DNA of 64,000 nucleotides, taken from positions 28,273,975 through 28,337,974 of the forward strand of contig NC_023751.2 of assembly GCF_000499845.2 (NCBI RefSeq), given 5' to 3'. Shown here in pieces: positions 1 through 11,975 of this stretch. This DNA comes from Phaseolus vulgaris. Taxonomy: Eukaryota > Streptophyta > Magnoliopsida > Fabales > Fabaceae. The notes below the pieces were generated by a model, which did no database searches, was not told the DNA's origin, and saw only the letters and a list, made by a program, of their open reading frames with translations. The position numbers and the translations under genes are program-made. Positions within the stretch are counted from its first letter, which is position 1. Every line of letters starts with the position of its first letter.

Positions 1-1712
1 GACTCAATAAATTATCTTTCCAATATGGAAGATCCCAAAAGATACTTCTTTTTGTCCAATTATGCCACTCTCCATAACCTGGTAATTTGGACAAGTGAGG
101 CTCATCTATGACTGTTGGTAGATTCTTAACTATATTCCAAACCTCTTCAGATGTCAACACAAGTGGTGGTCCACCCATTTCAACTTTATCCTTTTTGAAA
201 GCTTTTTTATTCCTCCTAAATGTATGATCATTAGGCAAGAACCTACGGTGTGAGTCAAACCAACTATTTTTTTCCATGTTCTAATCTAAAGGCCTTTGTG
301 TGCTCCATGCAATACGAGCAAGCCAATTTACCTTGAGTACCCCAACCAGACAACATGCCATATGCATGGAAGTCATTAATTGTCCACATTAGACTTGCTC
401 GCATCATAAAGTTTTGCTTCCTTGAAATATCGTATGTTTGAACACCACTCCACAACTTTTTAAGATCATCGATAAGTGGTTGCAAATAAACATCGATACG
501 AGCCTTCGGATTATGTGGACCGGGAATGAGACAACTCAAAAACATATAGGGTTTAGACATGCACATTTCAGGAGGAAGATTATATGGGGTGACAATTACT
601 GGCCAACAAGAGTAAGGTTTTGCTGATGCTTGAATATATGGATTAAATCCATCAGAGCATAAACCAAGTCGTATATTACGTGGCTCAGCGGCAAATTCAG
701 GATGTAATTGATCAAAATGTTTCCAAGCTTCACCATCTGAGGGATGTCGTAGCACACCCGAAGGTCTTCTATTATATAGTGCCATGTCATTTGTCCTGAA
801 GTTTGCATAGATGCAAACAATCTTTGTAATCTTGGAATTATAGGAAAATAGAACATTTTTTTCAGAGGAATTGGTTTTCTTTTACTTATTCCAACTTTTG
901 GGTCATGATATCGTGCATGATGACAAAATTTACACTGTAGTAGTCGTCCATCACTTTTCCCATATTCATTGTCATAAAAAAAGCATACAACCTTTTACAC
1001 AACAATCTATCCTCTTAGCCTTCAATCCCAACATTGACACTAACCTCTTAGCATCATAATAACTTTTTGGCAAACCCTCTTTTATTGGTGTAGCATCCGA
1101 CAACATTGTTGTGATAAAATCTAAGCATTGGTTAGGAACATTCCAATTAGACTTGCAAGCTAACAATTTCATACACATTGATAATTTAGAATCTACAGCC
1201 CCTTCAAACAATGGCTCATTAGCCTCTAACAACAAATCATAAAATCTCTGAGCTTCTTCATTGGGAGGCTCCTCTCTGTTATTAAAATTAGATGGTTCAA
1301 ATGTCTCATGTTGCCCAAGAGCATCGTACACCATGTCTTGCATTGCTACAAATTGTTCACTTTCATCCACATGTACATCACTACTTGAAACACGAACGTC
1401 ATCGTCATTGTCATTAACATGTGGCACTTGTTCACCATGATGAATCCAAACATGATAATCATACATGAAACCGTTTTTATAGAGGTGAAGCTTGACCATT
1501 TCAATTGGAAAAATCTTTGTACATTGACATTTATCGCATGGACATCTAAGCTTCCTTTCATTCAAATAAGACTGTTGTTGACAAGCTTTAACGACAAACT
1601 CTTCAACCCCATTCACAAAACTTTCTTTTAAACCCCCTCTGCCAATATAGCATCTATCGTACATCCAACTACGATTTACATGAAACCATTCCATGTTCTG
1701 AACCAACGACAA
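1..1712 (-). pseudogene. CACTA TNP2 transposase, decayed and running off the left edge
   Basis: The minus-strand product begins near 1712-1693 with a short lead and the motif RSWMYDR, the start of the plant transposase-associated domain. A Cys pair motif (CPCDKCQC) and a HxW segment follow. After 972 the frame changes near a poly-T run, and a TNP2 core resumes about 856-264, with SDGFNPY, PVIVTPYNLPP and GPHNPKARIDVYLQPLIDDL-type blocks and a GxLACSYC motif. A third frame continues from about 264 to 1 after another poly-T run. TNP2 would cut and rejoin DNA at element ends. At least two frameshifts make this copy non-functional, and the C-terminal half lies outside the window. Confidence 0.85.
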
Positions 1713-2965
1713 CTAAAGATTGAAGTTGCCACAAAGATGCCTTTAGCCCTTTAATGTATTAAAAAAAGAGTATTATAAGTTACTTCACCCTGAACTAACA
1801 AGTAATGTAACAATCAATTGTGTTAAAAAATGATATCTATGAACAAAGCATCTCTTAAACCAATATAATGATATATCTTAATAAGAAAGAGTTTCATAAA
1901 TTATTGCATTATATGACAACATCAATTACTTATATAAGTTCTATGCAGGACATCAATCACTTCCTAATGTACTTTTCTCCATTATAATATAAACAAACTA
2001 TAGGTCTATATAGTATGTAATTTCAGTTAATACCATTCACAAAACAACAAAAAATAAAGCAAATTTTAGACCCATTCTAGTAAAAGAGGTTCAACATGCC
2101 ACCAATTAGTGAAAATAATGTAGACTCTAATAAATTGCAATGGCCATATGAGTATACTTAAATCTATTTCAGAAAGACTTACCTCTTACAAATCCTTTCA
2201 ACTGATATGATAAAAATCCTAAACTGTTTAAAACCTTCAAAGCAACATCCTGCAATTTTAAAAGTACAGTCAAAATTATAATAGAAAAATATTAGATTGT
2301 TTTAAAAATATTTGCTGAAGATAATATGTACTAAGAGAAGTTGAGAAAGAAAAATAGATAAATGATATCCCAACAATCAACAACCTAAAAGATAATTAAT
2401 TGAGACAAATATTTTCATTTCTACTCTAACATATCATAAGAATATTTAAATCAAATACGATTTGGCTGAAAGGGATCATTTTCTTTAAAAGAAATTGAAA
2501 TGAACTTGTCTACAAAATAAACTTAGTTCATAAAAAAATTAATTTGTAATCTAACCACTTAGCCTAATCACTACTATCAACATAAATAAATTGTAATATA
2601 AACATACTTACATGCTTTTCTGGGCCCAACTTTCATCTTCACCAAAAGTCCAACTTCAATATCTTCTTTTCTCAACTACAGTCCAACTTCAATATCTTCT
2701 TTTCTCAACTACACTTGGGTAGATTATCATTAATAATTTATATTACTTATTAATATAAAACTACTCCAACGAAGGACAAAATAATATTGAATGAATCGGC
2801 TAAGGAATTGTATTGTATTCAAGCAAGGGGTAGTACATGTGGAAGACATTTTCTAGATGGTCCAACTTAAGTCATGGTGATATTGTTATTAAGTAGTACA
2901 AAACTGAAACTGAAAGGATGCTAAGTTGTTGTTGGTTTCTTATTGCTACATATTCTGTTTTCTAG
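1713..2965. other. Non-coding CACTA interior
   Basis: This AT-rich stretch lies between the transposase start and the captured gene fragment. No credible reading frame is visible. It contains a perfect 33-bp tandem duplication at 2648-2713. It is probably transposase promoter/leader plus filler DNA. Confidence 0.4.
2648..2713. repeat. 33-bp perfect tandem duplication
   Basis: Two identical 33-bp units (2648-2680 and 2681-2713) begin GTCCAACTTC and end CTCAACTACA. They look like a recent local duplication within the CACTA interior. Confidence 0.85.
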
Positions 2966-4377
2966 AGGCAGATGAGCGTGCAGTCTTGAAGCATTTTAAT
3001 TGGCCTGAGAGGAAAGTTGATGCCATGCGTGAAGCTGCAGTTGAGTATCGTGACCTTAAATTGTTAGAACAAGAGATTTTCTCCTTCAAGGATGACCCTG
3101 AAATTCCATGTGGAGCTTCCTTGAGAAAGATGGCCACACTATTACACAAGTAAGAAAGTAAATCTATATCACATATTTAAGTACTAGTTTTAAAGAGTTT
3201 AATGGTTATGCACAACACAGATAATGTAAACAGTTTTACATTGTGAACTAATAAAATATCACTGGTGATACAACTTTGAATTAGATAACATAAAAGTCAA
3301 CAAACATACCATATATGATAATTTGTACTGAGATGATGGTGTAAAATTTATATTATGAGTGCATAGTCTATTTCCTCAGTTTTAAATATGTCAGGTTTCA
3401 TTGTGATAGGTCTGAGTGCAGCATACAGAGACTAATCAAGTTGAGAAATTCTGTAATGCGTTCATATCAAGATTACAAAATTCCAACTGCTTGGATGCTT
3501 GACTCAGGAATCACGATAAAGGTATCATTTTTATGCTTTCTTTGTGAATGTGATGACAACAATAACGACACTTAGTAAACCTTGTCTTTCTAATAAGATC
3601 TGGAAGTTATGGTTTAATGACATTGGCAATTCTTGAAATTAGTTTGCCTGAATAGATATAATACTTAACCATGAATTGAGTTGTGTTGTGTGAGCCATAG
3701 AGCTCCCCGCCATGTGTTGCTTTACTTTCAGTGTTTCTTTAACTCAATGAAAATGAAATGAAACAACACAACTAACTGAATGAAGAACATGCTTCAGTTT
3801 AGGATTTATTAATCCAAGTCTCTTGTAATTAATTGGTTACTGAATACTACTAACATACATTTTCTATCTTAATTTTTCAATGTAAAACTTGATTGGATGA
3901 ATAATAAATATGCCATTTCTGCAGATTATCAGGTATTTCTTACTGTCTGCAAATCTCTACATACCATATATGATTATAGAAACATCATACATATACTAGG
4001 AATATCTACTATAGCAATTGTTCCATCACAAGACCTAAGAAAAGCAAGTATACTATAGTTGCCAAGCATATAACCCAATAAGGTGATGTAATTAGCTTAA
4101 ACAATTAAGTGGATCATCCTAACCCATTCTAATTTCCATATAAAAGGACCATCAACCCTTTCTTTTATAAAAAGGCAAAAAACTTATTTGCAGCCACAAT
4201 AGGAAATATTACACTTTTCATAATTTATGAGGCTGATTCACATATTTTGGTATGTTTTTCTAGTTTGCTGGAGGTTTGGATGCAGAAACTCTTTGTGCTT
4301 TAGAAGAGATAAGGCAACATGTACCAGGACACTTAGCAGGGTCTCGAGAACTTTTGGTTGGCATAGCGTCATCGTGA
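2966..4377 (+). pseudogene. CHUP1-like gene fragment (3 exons, one internal exon missing)
   Basis: Three splice-bounded exons encode the C-terminal domain of the CHUP1 family, actin-binding proteins of which CHUP1 itself positions chloroplasts. Exon 2966-3149 (acceptor TTCTAG, donor GTAAG) carries FNWPERKVDAMREAA and FKDDPEIPCG. Exon 3395-3521 carries QRLIKLRNSVMRSYQDY and AWMLDSGI. Exon 4264-4377 (acceptor TTTCTAG) carries FAGGLDAETLCALEEIRQ and ends at TGA. Family members have a further segment between the last two blocks (a KxYMKRV-like stretch, then a LLxQGVxFAxRxHQ stretch), which I cannot find in 3522-4263. The whole N-terminal half is also absent. It lies inside the CACTA, opposite to the transposase. 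I read it as a captured, internally deleted host fragment. Confidence 0.8.
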
Positions 4378-5817
4378 GAGGCCATTGTATTTTATGCTTT
4401 CTTTTCCTTATCCCCAATGTTCAACACTATTGACGACCATTCAGAAGAAATAAGAAGATACATGCAGAGATTTTGAAGAAAGAACTTTCCATAGGGTTCT
4501 TGAGGAAGTTTAGTAGCTAAGTTTGTACTGTTACAAACTAGTTGCTTCCTCGTCTTGTTCTATGGATAATGTAGGGGCAGGTTAGAGAAGTAGGTGTTGG
4601 ACAGGTATACAAAAATCATTCACTAGAGAGCACATATAAGACTCACACAACCTACTAAAAACCAGATACACTTCCTAGAGACTTTTGAGAACAAAAGCAC
4701 ACTTTCCAGCAAAGTGCCATTAAGCTAAAAGACCAAAAAAGTTGGTACCTTCAAAGTTTGATGGAGTCAATAGGACAATTCCTACCATCCAAATTCCAAG
4801 ATTCCCCATTGGCAATGTGATAGCAGCAGCACACCGATCCTAGATGTGCTGGACAACATCCACTCTTCAAAGTTCCAACATAGGAAAAAACTGCACACAT
4901 AAAATCAGAAAACAAGCTCCTGCAGCAACAAAACCAGCTACTTCAAAGCTCAAAGTTGTCTAATTAGCTGCTGCAGACTACATTTTAGTTACTGATGTGC
5001 TTAGCTCAAGTCGCACATTGCTTCAAAGCAATAGCAAGACACATACACCCTATGCCCCTATACACACAGCACCAGATCATACAGCAGCATAAGTTGTTCC
5101 AACATCAACCCATACCACACTAACCTACAACAAAACACAGTCAAGGCCAGACAACACCTTCACAACTCAAAAGTGCAACACAGGTTCAAAAAAGGAAACT
5201 ATAACTATGGCCTACCCACTAGATATTAAAAGAACAAGAACCACTGTAACCACCCTCCAACTACCTACCATCTACATTAGTAAGTGAACCACCTAATATT
5301 TGTCATGCAGATGCAGTGCAAACTATAGGTGGAGAAAACCAGCAACATCAAATTTTTCCTCCCCTGCACCTAACACCCCATTCTGCGCAGGTTTACTCCT
5401 CTTTGCCACTAGTTGGACCAACCTAGTAGAAAACCAGCCCATACTAGGCCTCTCTTATGCTGGCTCAGAAGTCTACCAGACTCCCTTAACACCAACAAAA
5501 CCAACAGCTCCGAACACAAAAAAAAATAGAAAACTCAATGTAGAATTGAACCCTAGAGAAACCTGAAGCAAGGAAACCCAATTGGGAATTTCGAACAGAG
5601 AAAAAAATACAATACAGAACATAGAAGGAAGTACAGTTAAGGGAATTGCTTATTATATTTCTTCCATTGCATTAGGCATACATTAGGTATTATTTATTGG
5701 TGCTAAATGGTGGAAGCGGTAAGCCACCGCACCGCACACCTCTCTAAACTCTCTTTAAATGTCAAGTAATCAACTGAACATTATCGTGCACTAAATCAAA
5801 GAAAAAAAATTCAATAC
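4378..5817. other. Non-coding CACTA interior, Gln/Pro-rich if translated
   Basis: The first part is probably flank of the captured fragment. From about 4700 to 5570 the plus strand is A/C-rich and reads as Gln/Pro/Thr-rich peptide in several frames with many stops. The 88-codon open frame at 5300-5566 has no recognisable motif and I do not call it a gene. Confidence 0.35.
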
Positions 5818-5886
5818 CTTTCTAGCCTCCGTAAATCGCCCTTCAATCGTCTGAGCTTCAGGCCTCCACGACGACCACGACGACAT
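5818..5886 (-). pseudogene. First-exon-like fragment, identity unknown
   Basis: On the minus strand an ATG at 5886 opens 23 codons reading MSSWSSWRPEAQTIEGRFTE and then ARK, ending at a donor (AAAG followed by GTATTG at 5817). The G/C-richer composition contrasts with the surroundings and resembles a host first exon with a 5' leader. No continuation exon was found downstream. It may be a second captured gene fragment, or the native first exon of a CACTA-encoded transcript, since transcription of these elements starts near this terminus. I do not recognise the protein. Confidence 0.4.
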
Positions 5887-6489
5887 TTTCCATTGGCTTT
5901 TCACAACATTTTCGAAGTCACCATTCAGGATTTAGGTTTACAATCAGGAACACCAGATTAGGGCTTTTGGTTTCACAAATTGAAACCAAAAATTGGGGAT
6001 TTCAGTGTAGATTTGGGAAGACACGAATTTGGGTTGAAATCTTCGAACGAAACAGAGACTGGAGAGGAAAAACGGGAACTTCAAAGTTTCATTCTTTGGG
6101 CGTTTCAGAGCTTTGAAGGTGTTACAGTTTCGGTTTCTCACATTCTCACAGTTTGGTTTAGGATTTCAGAACCTCCATTGACGTTTTCAAACAAAAACTC
6201 CAGTGTTTCAGTTTAGGAAACCTGTTTCAGTCAAGGGAGCAAGAGTGTGAGAGTGTTTGAGAGGTGAGTGGAGAGGAATGTTACTCAGAAGGAAACCAAC
6301 ATATTTTATTTTATTTCTTAAAAAAAATTACTTTAAAATACATTAAAAACTTTCCCACCACCTTAACTTTCGTACGTAAAGTCCTTTCTCCCCTTTTTAT
6401 GTAGACTAACATTACCTACGAAATCTTTGATAGGTAAAAACCTATTTACATACCAAAAAAAGTTCATGGGTAATTATCCATGGGTAATA
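5887..6489. other. CACTA subterminal region
   Basis: No coding sequence is supported. The last 90 bases contain short direct and inverted motifs such as CATGGGTAATTATCCATGGG and ACCTACGAAATC, consistent with subterminal transposase-binding repeats next to the inverted repeat. Confidence 0.5.
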
Positions 6490-6507
6490 CAGTTTTTTCT
6501 TGTAGTG
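6490..6507 (-). repeat. CACTA terminal inverted repeat, element 1
   Basis: The minus strand reads CACTACAAGAAAAAACTG from 6507 inward, the typical outer end of plant CACTA elements. The partner end is not in the window, so the 3-bp target duplication cannot be checked. Confidence 0.8.
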
Positions 6508-6800
6508 CCACTACTTCATTGCCTGTTGTTTGGGTTTTTGCTATGCCGTATTTGCTCCGTTGTTGTTGTTGCCACCGCTATTGCTGCCTTAGGGTTTAGG
6601 GTTTTAATTTTATTTTTTTTAAATTAAATAAGAATGCGGTTATTTACCATAGTCGCATTTATAAATCGCATTTACGAATGCGGCTAAATAGCCGTACTTG
6701 TAAATCTTCGATTTAAGAATGTGTGTTGATCAAGTGCAGCTATATAGCCGCCCTTATAAATGTAAAATAGCCGCACTCGTTTTGCCTTTCTGCACTAGTG
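6508..6800 (-). mobile_element. Terminus of a second CACTA element
   Basis: The minus strand from 6800 inward reads CACTAGTGCAGAAAGG, another well-known CACTA terminus. It is followed by repeated GCGGCTAT / AATGCGG motifs (about 6635-6775), typical subterminal repeats. Only about 290 bp remain before element 1 begins, so element 1 may have inserted into this element, or they may be adjacent remnants. Confidence 0.65.
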
Positions 6801-6894
6801 TGTACACAATGTTTTTTCAACTAGTATATTTGATCTTATGGGTTTGTCTCATAAATTGAAGTTTGAGACTTATAAACATCTTTCTAGTAGACCA

Positions 6895-9210
6895 TTTGAG
6901 TATCTTCTTGCAAACCATTGAAGTTTAACAAGTTTAAGAGTCACAGTGGAAGGTCTTATTTCCTTACCATCATAGATGATCATTTAGAGTTTTTAACGGG
7001 TAAGGTGTATGTTACTGGGTGTTGGTTTGTTTAAGTTCTTTTATGGAGAAGTTCTAACATAATTGCTTATTTGGTAAATATAAGTCATTGGATGCGCTGA
7101 AAGAATGAAAGGGTATAATGGTTATGATGTGTGGAGATCCAAATAAATAAAAGAAGAAAACTCTTGTTGAGGTGGAGTGTTTTGCCTTTCGATCTAACCA
7201 CCTAAAGGGTATTGACAATGATGAGAATCAACCTTTTACTCCTCATTTAGGAAGGTCAGAAACAACAAATTTGGATTTCAAATTTCAACTTATGCCTGAC
7301 AGGAAAAGGAATACAATCAAACCAACACAACGATTTCGATATGTTATTGCTACACTTTCATTGCAATTCTAGAGATAAAAGGTTTAGAAACTAAAAGCTT
7401 CATAAAGGTTAGAGGAAATGTAGAAGGTCAACAAAGTGTGTCATGGAAGAAGGGATTGAATTTTTGAAGAGAAATCACACATGGGCGCTTGTGGATCTGC
7501 CTAGAAATAAAAACATGGTTGGATGTAAGTGGTTCAAGAATAAAAAGGAATACCAAGTGTGAAAAAATAAAGATTCAAAGACTAGTGATAAAAGGTTTAA
7601 CACAAGTGGAGGAACTAATTTATAATGAATTTTCTCACTTGTGATAAAATACTACTTAATAACGATTTTGATGTTAATTGTTAATCAATATAATCTGATG
7701 TTGGAAAAATTGGATGTTAAAATAACTTTTCTACATGAAAACTTAGAAGAATATGTTTTTTATATAAGAACCTTATGGGTTTGTTGAAGATCAAGTAAAG
7801 GCATGTCTCATGCATAAATCATTGTATGACTTGAGACGTAGTTCACGATAGTGGTACAAGAGGTTTAATGATTTCCTCAGGTAGATGTTGTTTTAGAGGA
7901 TTAGTTATGATAATTCCGTCCATATTTTGAAAAGAGAAGAAAGTAATGTGTTGTTCTTGCTTTTATATTTAGACGATATTATTAACCATCATAAAAATGA
8001 TAAAAATGAGAGAAAAAAACTCAAAAGAAAAATTAAGCTCAAAATTTGTGATGAAAGATATTGGTTCCATGAACTGAATTCTAGGGAAAGATATATATAG
8101 AGGTTAGAAAGTTGGAGTGTTGCATCTATTTCAATAATGATATTTGAATAATGTTGTTCAAATATTTAGGATGCATGAATCTAAACTTGTAGGTACACCT
8201 TTGGGCATCATACAAAGTTCTCTATTACCTAAGCTCCTAATTTTAAGGAAGATGAAGAATATTTCATATTCTAATGGAATAAGGAGCATCATATATAGGA
8301 TGATGTGTAGAAAACTAGACGAAGCTCATACAGTTTGTATGGTTAGTAGGTTTATAATGAATCTTGGACATGCTCATTAGGAAATTTTGAAGTGGGTGTT
8401 GAGATATTTGAACAAAATAGTGTTATTTAGACTAATATATCGAGAATTTGCCTTTGGTAGAAAAGTTATATAAGGGTTTGTATATGAAAACTATGTAGGT
8501 ACTCCTTTGGGTCATCATACGAAACTCTCAATTACCCAATCTCCTAGTTTTAAGAAAGAGAGAATGAAGATGAAAACTATTTCATGTTCCAATTGAGTAG
8601 GGAGCAATATATATGGGATGGTGTGTATCAAACCAAATTTGGATCATGTTGTTAGTGTGGTTGGCAAGTTTATAGTGAATCTAGGACATGCTTATTGGAA
8701 AACTTTGAAGTGGATGTTGAGATATTTGAACATAATAGTGTCATTCAAACTAGTATATAAACAATCTACCTTTGGTGGAGAAAGTATAAAAGGGTTTGTA
8801 GATGCAGACTATGCAGAAAATATGAACACTAGAAAGTTAATTTCTGAGTATATTTTCACATTGTTTGGAACTTCAATTTGTTCAGAAGTTAGTTTGCAAT
8901 AAGTGGTGACTTTATCTCCTACTCAGGATGAAGGAGGCTCTATGATTGTAGGGAATGATAGGAGAACCAAGTACTATGCAAGATTATTTGACTTTTATTG
9001 TGAAAGTCAAAATGTCATACGTCCAGTTGATCATCAAATATACTGAGATAAATAAACACATTGGCATTAGAATGCTCTTCATTATAGATATTGTTGAGTT
9101 TGAGGAGGTTACGATTGTGAATGTAGCTTTGGAGGATAATCATGCAAAAAATGTTTACAAAGTCATTGTCAAGATTGAGATTCAAATGTTACCTGGGGTA
9201 GATTGATTTT
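6895..9210 (+). mobile_element. Ty1/copia retrotransposon, decayed polyprotein region
   Basis: Multiple frames carry copia Pol motifs in the expected order. An integrase-like piece (SGRSYFLTIIDDH, about 6940-6985) is followed by the reverse-transcriptase start (NHTWALVDLPRNKNMVGCKW, about 7470-7530), then SLYDLR..WYKRF and LLLYLDD (about 7810-7980), and KLVGTPLG. An RNase H block, GFVDADYAENMNTRK, then leads to an SLQ.VVTLSPTQDE-like stretch (about 8790-8930). Numerous stops and frameshifts interrupt it. The gag region is absent or unrecognisable. Part of the RT/RNase H linker is tandemly duplicated. Confidence 0.85.
8191..8810 (+). repeat. ~310-bp tandem duplication inside the copia relic
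   Basis: Copy A (about 8191-8496) and copy B (about 8497-8810) both start with TAGGTACNCCTTTGGG. They share the blocks encoding an 'RSIIYRMM / SNIYGMVC', 'FIMNLGHAH / FIVNLGHAY' and 'KWVLRYLN / KWMLRYLN' series. They diverge by substitutions and a small insertion, so the duplication is not very recent. Confidence 0.8.
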
Positions 9211-9224
9211 TTGTTTGAGGATAA

Positions 9225-9600
9225 AAGAATGTAATGTAAGTTCTTTCATAATTTGGAAGTCAAGGTAAAAAAATCGTGATGTATTGGTTCTAAATCATTA
9301 TCGTCTTAAGAAAAACACAAAAGACTACCTACTAAAGAACGTCTAGTAGTGTTAAATTTAGTTAAACCATCTATTATCTATTACTTGTATTTTTTATATA
9401 TGGTGTTTTGTCTTAATTATCTTAACGATTTTCTATTATTCATTATAATTCTATAAGTAGAGGCATGTTATATTTTTTGGAGTTCATTGTGCTGTAACGT
9501 ATTCTTTGTGCATAAAGTCTTTTACTAATTTCTTTCATTCTTACTTTTGTATCTTGTTATTGTTGTATAAACTCAACAATTGACGTCGTATGTCAAGAGT
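9225..9600 (+). repeat. Probable copia 3' LTR remnant
   Basis: Directly after the RNase H tail is a purine-rich GAGGATAAAAGAATG stretch, then about 350 bp of LTR-like sequence. This includes a TATAAGTAGAGGCATG-type promoter-like piece and GTGCTGTAACG. Exact borders and a matching 5' LTR are not visible. Confidence 0.4.
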
Positions 9601-11640
9601 ATTAGACGAATAAGGTACTTGTAGGTAAAATCTTTGATTTGAGAAAGAGTTTGCAATGTGTTGAAAGAACTCACACTTTAAGGAAAAATTTAGGAACTCA
9701 AACGTGAGTTAAAAGTCTCAAATAATTAAGTGAATATGAACAATATATAAGGAGAAAAATCTATAAAATTATTATCTTAATGTTTTGAATTAAAAATAGG
9801 ATCACATATTCTCTTATATAAATTAGTTTATAACTCATTGATAGTATGACAATATCTCAGCAACAACACAAAGCAAGAAGGTTACATTTTTTTATTCTCT
9901 ATATCAAGTGCAACTTTAAACAATGATGTGTTTTTCTATGTTACTGTGTGGTACATATATTTTGTTTCTGATGGTGTCGTGTGGCCTAAGTTTGAGAAGA
10001 TGTAAATTATGAGGGTAAAGAGTGTTTAGGTTGCAGATAAACAAAAAGGTTGTTGTACCTCTGATGGGTGCTAATTGCACGTTAATTTGAGATGGTGGAA
10101 GTCGTATTCAATACTTGAAAAAGCATGAATATTCAAGTTCGGCTCATGCATGTTATTGCGAGTGTGGGAACAATACTTTTCTCCATTATAGCATATAGGA
10201 CAATTTAGCAACTCTAATCATCAACACCAAACATTAGAGAATGTTACTCCAAAAGTTTAATTTCCTTATTTCAAAGATTAATTATATGAAAATCATTTTA
10301 ATTATGAAATGTGAAATGGTTGTTATTGGCTAAAAGAAAGTTAATAACACATGCAAGGAAGAGAAGGTTGTGTTAATAAATATAGTCAACTTCTGAGAAA
10401 TTCATGGGTACTTTATTGGAAGATAGTAAATTGAGAAAGTGGATTTTGCTTGTATTCACACTTTCTTTTCCAAAGACAAAAACAGCATCAAACCAACCTA
10501 GGTTAACTCACTGCTTTATGTCTGCCTACTTTTGGAAAGCAAAATAATAGTCAACTTCGGGGAAATTCCTACTCAAATGTCACCATTTTTTTTATTAAAC
10601 ATGACAACTTCATACGTTAATTATCCAAATAGTATTTAAAATTTTATTTTTTAATAATTAATGTGTAAAATTACATCATAAAATTCGGAATGTGAAGATA
10701 TCATATTTAAGAATTTTGTAGAAAAAAAAATAAAAAAAAATTTCTTTAATGTCAAAATTAAAATTAGTTTTATCTTTTAATACTTCTTTTTAGAAGTTTT
10801 TATAAAAAGCTCTTGTCAAAATTTATATTTGCTCCTATTAAACTGATGAAACAAAAAATAAATAAAGCCATCCATATTCAAGAAACACCTTAGAGTTGTA
10901 TTTGCGTGTTGAACTTAATTCCGTGGTGTATATTGCTGACTTTTTTTTTAATTTTCTCTTTCCTTCCATAAAACTCGTGTTAAATATGATTTTTTAAATC
11001 AGCTCCAAATATATTTTTGATAAAAAAAAATCAATTCTTAAAATAAGAACGAAATTCTTAACCAATATTGACTCAAAAACCTCTTCATTAAATACAAACC
11101 AAACTTGGATAATTTTCCAGCTTTCTCTTATTTCGGATGCTTTCCATAATTATCTTTTAAAAAAGAAAAATCAATCTTGCTTGAAGAATAATAAAGCAAT
11201 TATCAAGTCCAATCATATTCGCAATATTCATAAAATGTAAAAACAACTTAATATCAAATATGCTAATGGTTAGTTAGAGAATACATTACACACAGAGAGG
11301 TATTACTCAAATTCACAAATGAATTTATTATAAAAGATTTATATAGAGTTCATCTCCCTTAGTGGAAGTGAATTTTTTTTAATAAAATTACATATATGCT
11401 ATGTATCACTATAAAATCTGAATTAGTGCAAGTGAATTTAATAAAACGTAAAATGAATAAAAAAAATAGATAACCAGATTATGGTTGCGTTAAAGCTTGA
11501 TCTTTGTTCCAAGACACACGTCTTTAGTGAGAAATAAGGGATGATTTAAGCCTCTTCACCTCAATTGCACTTTTATATGACCAAAACTACCAACAACGTT
11601 TCCAACACTCCAATAAAGACTCACAATTCATGTCAATGAG
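9601..11640. other. AT-rich intergenic DNA
   Basis: No gene is supported. Two similar short blocks (ATAGTCAACTTCTGAGAAATT near 10382 and ATAGTCAACTTCGGGGAAATT near 10548) suggest decayed repeat DNA. Nothing else stands out. Confidence 0.4.
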
Positions 11641-11649
11641 TGGTGTTTG

Positions 11650-11870
11650 TCTATAATATTAGAATACGATATACGTATCAGATACACACATATTAGATAC
11701 GATACGTATTGGATATACAAAAATTTATCTTATCTTATAAAATATAGGATATGATACATTTTAAAGTATGTATATTTAATTCATAAAATAAAATAAATAA
11801 ATGCTATTGTACATTTCTTAAATCATACCATCGTACCACAAATGTATATATAACTAGAACTGACAAATTA
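11650..11870. repeat. Decayed dispersed repeat with ATACGTATC motifs
   Basis: Short partly palindromic motifs (ATACGTATCAGATACAC, GATACGATACGTATTGGATA) cluster here. They resemble motifs at 33140-33530, so both may descend from one dispersed repeat family. Confidence 0.4.
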
Positions 11871-11975
11871 TAGTTATAAATATTGCAACATATAAAATAA
11901 AAGTTGCAAATTATTAATGGTCTATTGCTTAGAATTGAAATAGTAATATTTCATCTCTTTCTTAATACCACCTCT

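Larger units (their letters stand above)
1..6507 (-). mobile_element. CACTA (En/Spm) DNA transposon, 5' part; far end lies outside the window
   Basis: The terminus at 6490-6507, read on the minus strand, is CACTACAAGAAAAAACTG, the classic plant CACTA inverted-repeat form. A TNP2-type transposase lies inward on the same strand (1712 down to 1), so orientation agrees with a 5' terminus at 6507. The opposite end is beyond position 1. Between terminus and transposase there are about 4.8 kb of non-transposase DNA, including a CHUP1-like gene fragment (2966-4377, plus strand) and one exon-like piece (5818-5886, minus). This layout suggests a gene-capturing CACTA. The transposase has frameshifts, so the copy is not autonomous. 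Membership of the whole interval in one element is inferred from terminus orientation; only one end is visible. Confidence 0.7.
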
